This document shows positions 1-4,865 of a stretch of 5,579 nt of DNA, one piece after another. The notes beneath the pieces were generated by a model. It searched no databases and was not told the DNA's origin. It was given only the letters and a program-made list of their open reading frames with translations. A program made the position numbers and the translations under genes. The stretch spans positions 1-5,579 of the forward strand of contig LZRQ01000207.1 of the NCBI GenBank assembly GCA_002159155.1, given 5' to 3'. Each line of letters starts with the position of its first letter. Positions within the stretch are counted from its first letter, which is position 1. This DNA is from Firmicutes bacterium ZCTH02-B6 (lineage in GTDB: Bacteria > Bacillota > Limnochordia > Limnochordales > ZCTH02-B6).

Positions 1-144
1 GAGGGGACATCGCACACCGCTCACGCAAGCCCTGCGGGCACTGTCTCAGTCTATCGCCGTCTAGTCCGCCGCGACGGTGAGGTCGGACGATCCACCCCTA
101 CTCGTGCGACAGTGGCTTGACGCCATCGCGCGATTGACGTCCCC

Positions 145-174
145 TTGGCAGCAAAAGCCGCGTCATGGTACGAT
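145..174 (+). promoter_or_regulatory. Probable sigma-A-type promoter of yebC
   Basis: A -35 box TTGGCA (145-150, 5 of 6 consensus positions) is followed after 18 bp by a -10 box TACGAT (169-174, 4 of 6). The -10 has an extended TGG immediately upstream (166-168). Transcription would start near 180-182, giving a leader of under 20 nt that holds little beyond the ribosome binding site. The call rests on motif match and position only. A second -35-like TTGACG at 134-139 has no matching -10 at normal spacing. Confidence 0.55.
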
Positions 175-185
175 TTTTTGACGGT

Positions 186-194
186 GAGGTGATC
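186..194 (+). promoter_or_regulatory. Strong Shine-Dalgarno site of yebC
   Basis: GAGGTGATC matches the complement of the usual bacterial 16S rRNA 3' end over nine contiguous bases and lies 4 nt before the ATG at 199. It fixes the yebC start at 199 and argues against the earlier ATG at 165, which lies in another frame. Confidence 0.8.
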
Positions 195-198
195 GTCC

Positions 199-951
199 AT
201 GGCCGGGCATTCCAAGTGGGCCAACATCAAGCACAAGAAGGAAAAGGAAGATGCTCGCCGCGGCAAGATGTTCACCAAGCTGTCGCGGCAGATAACGGTC
301 GCCGCGCGCGAAGGCGGCCCGGATCCCGCCGCCAACGGCCGGTTGCGCCTTGCGATTGAGAAGGCGCGAGCCGTGAACATGCCGATGGAGAACATCGAGC
401 GCGCCATCAAACGCGGTACCGGCGAGCTGGAGGGCGCGGCCTATGAAGAACTCATCTACGAGGGGTACGGGCCTGGCGGCGTTGCGATCATGCTTGAGAT
501 CATGACCGACAACCGCAACCGCACCGCCAGTGAAGTACGGCACTTGTTTTCCCGCTACGGCGGAAACTTGGGCGAAAGCGGCTGCGTCGCCTGGATGTTC
601 GAACGGCGCGGGCTGGTGACCGTCGACCGAGCGAGTGTCCAGGACGAGGACGCTTTAGTGCTGGCGGCGGCCGAGGCCGGCGCTGACGACGTAAAACGCA
701 ACGAAGAGCAGTTTGAGGTGCATTCGGCCCCTGAGGTTGTCGAACAGGTGAAGGAGTACTTGGCACAGGCCGGCTACACCATCGCGTCCGCTGGCCTGAC
801 CATGGTTCCCAAGACGTCCGTCGAGGTGACGGGAGAAGACGCCGCGAAGCTTCTTAAGCTGCTGGATGCCCTCGAGGACCACGACGACGTGCAGGAAGTC
901 TACGCGAACTTCGACGTCCCGGATGACGTGCTCCAAGCCTTGGAGGCCTAG
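199..951 (+). CDS. yebC: YebC/PmpR (TACO1) family protein
   Basis: This is a 250-residue protein of the YebC family, the normal full length. It opens with the family signature MAGHSKWANIKHKK and continues with a basic helical N-terminal domain (about 1-75, including RRGKMFTKLSRQI and AIEKARAVNMPMENIERAI). The acidic domains 2 and 3 follow, with EGYGPGGVAIMLE near 88-100 and TDNRNRTASEVRHLF near 102-116. Members were long annotated as DNA-binding transcriptional regulators. More recent work on YebC proteins and mitochondrial TACO1 ties the family to relief of ribosome stalling, notably at proline runs, so the 'regulator' label should be treated with caution. The ATG at 199 is set by the Shine-Dalgarno at 186-194. 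The gene has its own likely promoter and is separated from the next gene by 135 bp. In Bacillus subtilis the homologue yrbC also lies in the bofC-ruvAB neighbourhood (recalled, not searched). Family assignment is very secure; the cellular role here is inferred. Confidence 0.96.
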   Translation: MAGHSKWANIKHKKEKEDARRGKMFTKLSRQITVAAREGGPDPAANGRLRLAIEKARAVNMPMENIERAIKRGTGELEGAAYEELIYEGYGPGGVAIMLEIMTDNRNRTASEVRHLFSRYGGNLGESGCVAWMFERRGLVTVDRASVQDEDALVLAAAEAGADDVKRNEEQFEVHSAPEVVEQVKEYLAQAGYTIASAGLTMVPKTSVEVTGEDAAKLLKLLDALEDHDDVQEVYANFDVPDDVLQALEA

Positions 952-1086
952 CGTCCTTCCGTTTTGCCCGGCAGCTCCAAAACTCCAAGCTTGAGCCCTG
1001 GCGCCGCTCCAGACCCGGCTGGCTAAATTCTCCCCGCGCGGGAAAGCGTAGGAAAAGAACCGACGATCGCGACGGGGGGATGCGCC

Positions 1087-1437
1087 ATGACCCGCAAGGC
1101 CCGGTGGTGGGTTATGCTGGCGGCCAGCGTGTCCTTTGCCGCAGGGTTTCTGCTAGCCCAAGCGACGCTGGACCCGGTACCGACTCAGCCCGACGACGCC
1201 GTGGAAGTGGCCGATGAGCCGCCGTGTTCGCCCGGGGACGGCGGGTTTGTGGGTTTGCATGAGGGCAAGGTGGCGGTTTTCGCGGGCACACCCGGCGGGT
1301 GTCAACGGCTCGTAGAGGAGAAACCCATTGCCGCCGAGGATTTGCCGTCCTTTCAGGTGCGCGAACTGGAAGCTGGCATCCCGTTTGCTGATGCTGCGGA
1401 GCTGTTTCAGATCCTCGAGGGCCTCATGGGGCCGTAA
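1087..1437 (+). CDS. BofC C-terminal-domain-like exported or membrane-anchored protein
   Basis: The 116-residue product has a basic N-terminus (MTRKAR), a hydrophobic segment at about 8-26 that looks like a signal peptide or anchor, and a proline- and acid-rich linker (about 29-50). A small domain follows at about 52-116. That domain reads GFVGLHEGKVAVFAGTP and later ELEAGIPFADAAELFQILEG. This pattern (a 'G-hydrophobic-G... GKVAVF.G.P' strand pair, then 'LE.GIPF....EL..LLEG') is what I recognise as the BofC C-terminal domain. In B. subtilis BofC restrains the SpoIVB protease in sporulation signalling, and bofC lies just upstream of ruvA, which the position here matches. The protein is shorter than B. 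subtilis BofC (about 170 residues) and seems to lack its N-terminal domain. C47 and C72 are the only cysteines and could form a disulfide outside the membrane. The ATG at 1087 follows GGGGGGA (1074-1080) by 6 nt. No clear promoter, and no sigma-F or sigma-G pattern, was seen upstream. The fold call is moderately sure; the SpoIVB link is inference. Confidence 0.7.
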   Translation: MTRKARWWVMLAASVSFAAGFLLAQATLDPVPTQPDDAVEVADEPPCSPGDGGFVGLHEGKVAVFAGTPGGCQRLVEEKPIAAEDLPSFQVRELEAGIPFADAAELFQILEGLMGP

Positions 1438-1527
1438 CAGCGCAACTGGAGGCGGCGGGCTGTTCGGCAGGAAGGACCGTAACAGTTAGCGAAACCGGAA
1501 CAAGGTAAGCTCTGGGAGGGCGTTCCG

Positions 1528-2040
1528 GTGAGGATCCTGGGCATCGATCCGGGCACCTCGGTGACCGGCTTCGGGATTATCGAGGGCGGCCCCAAGCCGC
1601 GGGCGCTGGACTACGGTGCGATACGCACAACCCCTGGGATCGGGGAAGCGGAGCGCTTGGTCAAGATTCACTCGCAGGTGCGGCACCTGATCGAGGCGCA
1701 GTCGCCGGACGTGCTCGCCGTGGAGCAGGTCTTTTTTAATAAGAACACCCGCAGCGCTTTGGCGGTCGGGCAAGCCCGGGGCGTGGTGCTCCTTGCCGCA
1801 GCCCAGGCCGGTATCCCCGTGCACGAGTTTACGCCCCTGGAGGTTAAGCTGGCGGTCACCGGGCATGGCCGTGCAGACAAGCAGCAGGTGGGCTACATGA
1901 TCCGGATGCTGCTGGGGCTGAAGGCGGTCCCGAGACCCGACGACGTGGCGGACGCCTTGGCCGTCGCATTGACGTGCCTGCAGACCATTTCGACCAGGCG
2001 CCGCTGGCAGACGGCCCTTGAGCAGGAGGTGCCCGGATGA
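1528..2040 (+). CDS. ruvC: Crossover junction endodeoxyribonuclease RuvC
   Basis: RuvC cuts Holliday junctions symmetrically as a dimer, acting with RuvAB. The 170-residue product has the usual length and RNase H-like fold motifs: MRILGIDPGTSVTGFGII at the N-terminus with catalytic D7, DVLAVEQVFF with E66, and RPDDVADALAVAL with acidic residues D138/D139 and D142. The four-carboxylate active site therefore looks complete. NKNTRSALAVGQARGV (71-86) and the TGHGRADKQQV stretch (111-121) are also typical. The start is GTG, set 7 nt after GGGAGGG (1514-1520); the MRILGIDPG beginning matches the family. Its stop overlaps the ruvA start (ATGA at 2037-2040), implying translational coupling. RuvC is missing from Bacillus, where RecU does this job, so its presence helps place the organism. 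Confidence 0.97.
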   Translation: MRILGIDPGTSVTGFGIIEGGPKPRALDYGAIRTTPGIGEAERLVKIHSQVRHLIEAQSPDVLAVEQVFFNKNTRSALAVGQARGVVLLAAAQAGIPVHEFTPLEVKLAVTGHGRADKQQVGYMIRMLLGLKAVPRPDDVADALAVALTCLQTISTRRRWQTALEQEVPG

Positions 2041-2630
2041 TCGGCATGCTGCGGGGCCGGCTCTGGCAGCGGGGCGCGGATTGGCTCGTTGTGGACGTGG
2101 GTGGCGTCGGGTACCGGGTTTTTGTGCCCACCGGCGTCCTCGCACGCCTGCCGGCCATTGGCGGCGACGTGGAACTTTACGTGCATACTCATGTGCGCGA
2201 GGACGCGCTGGCCTTGTACGGGTTTCTCGCGGAAGAAGAGTTGCGCCTGTTCGAGGAACTGATTGGGGTGTCGGGAGTTGGCCCGCGCCTCGCGCTGACC
2301 GCTCTCTCGGCGCTTTCGGCCGAGCAGCTGCGCCGGGCCGTGTTGGACGAAGACGTCGGGACGTTGACGCGTATCCCGGGCATCGGCCGCAAGACCGCCC
2401 AGCGCATGATCTTGGAGCTCAAAGGCAGGCTGGGCCGGACAGGCGCAACCGCAGGCGTGCCAGCGCCGGATGCGGCGCCGGCGGCGGACGCTTTGGCTGC
2501 CCTGGTCAGTCTCGGCTACAGCCAGGCCGAAGCCAGCCAGGCATTGGCGGCGGCGCAGCGGGATATGAACGGCCAGCCGGCCGACACGGCCAAGCTGGTG
2601 CGGATGGCGTTGCGGCATTTGGCCGGCTAG
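2037..2630 (+). CDS. ruvA: Holliday junction branch migration protein RuvA
   Basis: RuvA binds the four-way junction as a tetramer or octamer and positions the RuvB motors. The 197-residue product has the full three-domain layout. An OB-fold lies at about 1-63 (MIGMLRGRL, VGGVGYRVFVP), with the acidic-pin residues E55 and D56. Domain II carries two helix-hairpin-helix motifs (LIGVSGVGPRLAL at 76-88 and IPGIGRKTAQRMI at 113-125). A flexible Ala/Pro/Gly linker spans about 131-150, and the RuvB-contacting domain III spans about 151-197 (DALAALVSLGYSQAEASQAL). The ATG overlaps the ruvC stop by 4 bp, and AGGAGGTG (2024-2031) sits 5 nt upstream inside ruvC, so the two genes are cotranscribed and probably coupled. 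Nothing is missing or truncated. Confidence 0.97.
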   Translation: MIGMLRGRLWQRGADWLVVDVGGVGYRVFVPTGVLARLPAIGGDVELYVHTHVREDALALYGFLAEEELRLFEELIGVSGVGPRLALTALSALSAEQLRRAVLDEDVGTLTRIPGIGRKTAQRMILELKGRLGRTGATAGVPAPDAAPAADALAALVSLGYSQAEASQALAAAQRDMNGQPADTAKLVRMALRHLAG

Positions 2631-2643
2631 AGAGGGGAACCTG

Positions 2644-3684
2644 GTGAGCGCGCAGGAAGAACGCATCGTCAGCGCCCGTCGCCGGGCGGAGGATCTGGAG
2701 ATCGAGGCGGGCCTGAGGCCCAGGCGGCTCTCGGCCTACATTGGCCAGGAGCAGGTCAAGCAAAACCTGGCGATCTTCATCGAGGCGGCCAAGGAGCGGG
2801 GGGAAGCCCTGGACCACGTGTTGTTGTACGGGCCGCCGGGCCTCGGCAAGACGACGCTGGCGGGCGTGATCGCCAACGAGCTGGGCGTGGGCTTTCGCAT
2901 GACTTCCGGCCCCGCCATCGAGCGGCAGGGGGACCTGGTTGCCATTCTGACCAACCTGGAGCCGCGCGATGTTTTGTTTATTGACGAGATCCACCGCCTC
3001 AACCGCACGGTGGAGGAAGTGCTCTACCCCGCCATGGAGGACTTCGCGGTGGACATCGTCATCGGGAAAGGTCCCAGCGCCCGTTCCCTCCGGCTGGAGC
3101 TGCCGCCGTTCACCCTGATCGGAGCGACCACGCGGGCCGGGATGCTGACGTCGCCTTTGCGGGATCGGTTTGGCGTCTTATTTCGCTTGGAGTTTTACAC
3201 CCACGCGGAACTGACCGCCATCGTGCAGCGGGCAGCCGACGTGCTGGGCGTGGAGCTGCTGCCGGACGGGGCGGCCGAGATCGCCCGCCGTGCCCGCGGA
3301 ACGCCGCGCATCGCAAACCGCCTGCTCAAGCGCGTCCGCGACTACGCGCAAGTGCGGGCCGACGGTGTCATCACGGGCGACGTAGCCCGTGAGGCGCTGG
3401 CCATGCTGGACGTGGACGATCTGGGTCTGGACCGAACCGATCGCGCGCTCCTGTTGACCATTATCGAGAAGTTTGACGGCGGCCCGGTTGGTGTGGAGAC
3501 GCTCGCGGCCGCTACTGGTGAAGAAGTGGAGACCATCGAGGACGTCTACGAGCCGTACCTGATGCAATTGGGGTATCTCGAACGCACGCCGCGGGGGCGC
3601 AGGGCTACCGCGCTGGCGTACCAGCACCTAGGGCGCCGGCGGGCGAGCACGGCCCAACGCGGGCTGTTTGACGAGGAGGCGTAA
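2644..3684 (+). CDS. ruvB: Holliday junction branch migration DNA helicase RuvB
   Basis: RuvB is the hexameric AAA+ motor that drives branch migration on RuvA-bound junctions. The 346-residue product has the family's length and all key motifs: LRPRRLSAYIGQEQVKQNL (24-42), Walker A GPPGLGKT (63-70), Walker B LFIDEIH (111-117), sensor 1 GATTR (160-164), the arginine-finger region PLRDRFG (171-177), and sensor 2 GTPRIANRLLKRVRD (219-233). A winged-helix domain at about 265-330 carries the GGPVGVETLAAATGEE and EPYLMQLGYLERTPRGR signatures. The GTG start lies 6 nt after GAGGGG (2632-2637) and 13 bp after the ruvA stop. The C-terminal tail is basic, then ends QRGLFDEEA; QRGLF (338-342) resembles a sliding-clamp-binding pentapeptide (see findings). 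The gene appears intact. Confidence 0.98.
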   Translation: MSAQEERIVSARRRAEDLEIEAGLRPRRLSAYIGQEQVKQNLAIFIEAAKERGEALDHVLLYGPPGLGKTTLAGVIANELGVGFRMTSGPAIERQGDLVAILTNLEPRDVLFIDEIHRLNRTVEEVLYPAMEDFAVDIVIGKGPSARSLRLELPPFTLIGATTRAGMLTSPLRDRFGVLFRLEFYTHAELTAIVQRAADVLGVELLPDGAAEIARRARGTPRIANRLLKRVRDYAQVRADGVITGDVAREALAMLDVDDLGLDRTDRALLLTIIEKFDGGPVGVETLAAATGEEVETIEDVYEPYLMQLGYLERTPRGRRATALAYQHLGRRRASTAQRGLFDEEA

Positions 3685-3687
3685 GGG

Positions 3688-3906
3688 GTGGAGTTTAGCG
3701 GTCTGGGAAGAACACTGATCTTCCTGGGCCTAATGCTGGCCGCCGTTGGGCTCGTTTTCGTCTTGTTCGAACGGCTGCCGGGCATCCCGCGGCTGCCAGG
3801 GGACATCTTGATCCGTCGGGGCAACTTCACCTTTTACTTTCCCCTGGCCACGTCACTCGTGGTCAGCCTGCTTCTGACACTGCTTTTCTCGCTGTTCAGG
3901 CGTTGA
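3688..3906 (+). CDS. DUF2905 small membrane protein
   Basis: The 72-residue protein has two predicted membrane helices, at about 9-27 (TLIFLGLMLAAVGLVFVLF) and about 51-69. They flank a conserved loop PGIPRLPGDILIRRGNFTFYFP (31-52). The 'LPGDI.I.R.N..FYFP..T' pattern followed by a hydrophobic LLLTLLFSLF end is the DUF2905 signature, and the length fits the family. Its function is unknown. The gene starts with GTG 3 bp after the ruvB stop, with GAGGAGG (3673-3679) inside the ruvB end 8 nt upstream, so it is almost certainly part of the ruv transcript. DUF2905 genes often follow ruvB in Bacillota and relatives (recalled), which suggests but does not prove a shared role. Topology is read by eye. 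Confidence 0.88.
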   Translation: MEFSGLGRTLIFLGLMLAAVGLVFVLFERLPGIPRLPGDILIRRGNFTFYFPLATSLVVSLLLTLLFSLFRR

Positions 3907-3951
3907 AGGCGCCGGCGGGGGATGGGCGAGGGACCTAGGCGAGTGACGGGA

Positions 3952-3983
3952 CGTCGTCTTACCTGACGACGGCGCCATGGCGC
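3952..3983 (+). other. Hairpin plus adjoining palindrome between DUF2905 gene and recO
   Basis: CGTCGTC (3952-3958) and GACGACG (3965-3971) form a perfect 7-bp stem with the 6-nt loop TTACCT. Directly after it lies the 12-bp perfect palindrome GCGCCATGGCGC (3972-3983). No T-run follows, so this is not a standard intrinsic terminator. It could be an RNA processing or pausing element, a protein-binding site, or chance in GC-rich DNA. Confidence 0.35.
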
Positions 3984-4005
3984 GGCCGGCAAGGGAGGCA
4001 GCCGG

Positions 4006-4755
4006 GTGGGCTTGTACAAGGCCGAGGGCGTCGTGCTCCGCACGCGCAGCCTCGGCGAGGCGGACAAGATCGTGACGTTTTTCACCCATACGCGCGGCAA
4101 GGTCGAGGCGGTGGCGAGGGGGGCAAGGCGGCCTCGCAGCCGCTTGCTGGGCCCGACCCAGCTCTTTACGTACGGCCGGTATCTGCTCTTTGAGGGCAAG
4201 AACCTGGACACGGTCAGTCAGGGCGAGATTGTGCAGTCCTTTCGGCCGCTGCGGGAAGACTTGGACCGGATGGCCTATGCCTCGTACGCGGCGGAGTTGG
4301 TCGACCGCTCCACCGAACCGGGCGATCGGCACGAGGGGCTGTTCCCGTTGCTCGTGGCGGTATTGGAGCTATTGGCCGCCAGCGACGAGCTGCCCCTAGT
4401 CATGCGTTACTTCGAGCTGCGACTCCTGGGCGAGCTGGGCTACCGCCCGAACTTGTCCGGCTGCATCCGATGCGGTGCGAGCCGTGCCCCGTACTTCAGC
4501 ATCGAGCTCGGCGGACTTTTGTGCGAGCGGTGCCTGCAGGCGGACGCTGCGGCCGTCCACATCGGGGACGAAGCCGTCCACGTGCTCCGGTATTTCGAAC
4601 GGGCCGACCCGGGGCGCTTGCAAGTGGTGCGGCCGTCGCGGGAAGCCCTGGCCGCGCTCGAAACCGTGCTGCCCAGGTCGTGTGCGGTCCGCATCGGCCA
4701 GCCGCTGGCCGCCCTGGAGTTCCTGCTCGCCTTGCGGGCGGCCGAGCGGGGTTGA
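4006..4755 (+). CDS. recO: DNA repair protein RecO
   Basis: RecO, with RecR (and RecF), displaces SSB and loads RecA on single-stranded DNA, and it can anneal complementary strands. The 249-residue product matches the family's length. It has an N-terminal OB-fold at about 1-80 (LYKAEGVVLRTRSLGEADKIVTFFT, then GKVEAVARGARRPRSRL), a helical domain, and a zinc site of two CxxC pairs: C153/C156 (SGCIRCGA) and C173/C176 (LLCERCLQ). The MRYFELRLLGELGYRPNL stretch (133-150) ahead of the zinc site is a family hallmark. The GTG start lies 7 nt after AAGGGAGG (3991-3998). The gene sits 99 bp after the DUF2905 gene with no obvious terminator or promoter between, so it may be read from the ruv transcript. 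In many Bacillota recO follows era; here it follows the ruv block. Its position before glyQ is the common one. Confidence 0.96.
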   Translation: MGLYKAEGVVLRTRSLGEADKIVTFFTHTRGKVEAVARGARRPRSRLLGPTQLFTYGRYLLFEGKNLDTVSQGEIVQSFRPLREDLDRMAYASYAAELVDRSTEPGDRHEGLFPLLVAVLELLAASDELPLVMRYFELRLLGELGYRPNLSGCIRCGASRAPYFSIELGGLLCERCLQADAAAVHIGDEAVHVLRYFERADPGRLQVVRPSREALAALETVLPRSCAVRIGQPLAALEFLLALRAAERG

Positions 4756-4768
4756 AAAGCGGAAAACA

Positions 4769-4797
4769 TTGACAGCGAGAGGCCTATCTGCTAGAAG
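4769..4797 (+). promoter_or_regulatory. Probable sigma-A-type promoter of glyQ
   Basis: A perfect -35 TTGACA (4769-4774) is followed after exactly 17 bp by TAGAAG (4792-4797), which matches the -10 consensus at 4 of 6 positions. It begins 13 bp past the recO stop, in a locally AT-richer stretch. The expected start of transcription is near 4804, giving a leader of about 60 nt before glyQ. This is the best promoter match in the window, though not experimentally shown. Confidence 0.65.
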
Positions 4798-4807
4798 TTT
4801 CATAGTA

Positions 4808-4859
4808 CCCGCAGGGTGCGGGCATGCGGCACCCGCCCACAGACGGGTGCGCGGGAGGT
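4808..4859 (+). promoter_or_regulatory. glyQ leader with competing short hairpins and ribosome binding site
   Basis: Three stems can be drawn. A is CCCGCA (4808-4813) with TGCGGG (4817-4822). B is GGGTGC (4814-4819) with GCACCC (4829-4834). C is GCACCCG (4829-4835) with CGGGTGC (4844-4850), loop CCCACAGA. B excludes both A and C. A weaker pairing, CCCGC (4832-4836) with GCGGG (4851-4855), would cover part of the Shine-Dalgarno GGGAGGT (4853-4859). No T-run follows, so any control would more likely act on translation than termination. Folding was done by eye. Confidence 0.4.
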
Positions 4860-4865
4860 TCGGGT

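Noticed and set aside
1..120. Frame open from the left edge to a TGA at 118-120 (and another to a TAG at 62-64) that could be the tail of an upstream gene
   Set aside because: Neither short tail shows a motif or composition that identifies a protein, so I cannot choose between them or exclude non-coding sequence.
165..359. A + strand open frame starting at the ATG at 165, before yebC
   Set aside because: It overlaps yebC in a different frame, lacks a Shine-Dalgarno, and lies partly upstream of the predicted transcript start.
952..1045. Possible rho-independent terminator after yebC
   Set aside because: The short GC palindromes here are not followed by a T-run, and the only run of T (961-965 region) precedes them.
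1438..1527. Possible LexA (SOS) box ahead of ruvC
   Set aside because: I found no GAAC-N4-GTTC type site in the gap; GGAAC near 1497-1501 has no matching half-site.
2018..2647. A 209-codon + strand open frame overlapping ruvA
   Set aside because: It is an arginine-, glycine- and alanine-rich shadow of ruvA in another frame, with no recognisable domain, while ruvA itself is unmistakable.
1893..2666. A 257-codon minus-strand open frame across ruvA
   Set aside because: Long antisense frames are common opposite GC-rich genes; this one has low-complexity, family-less sequence and no sensible spacing to other genes.
4808..4834. T-box-like AGGGTG-like sequence followed by GCACCCGC before glyQ
   Set aside because: The T-box core consensus is not matched as a whole, there is no space for Stem I with a specifier loop, and no terminator with a T-run follows.
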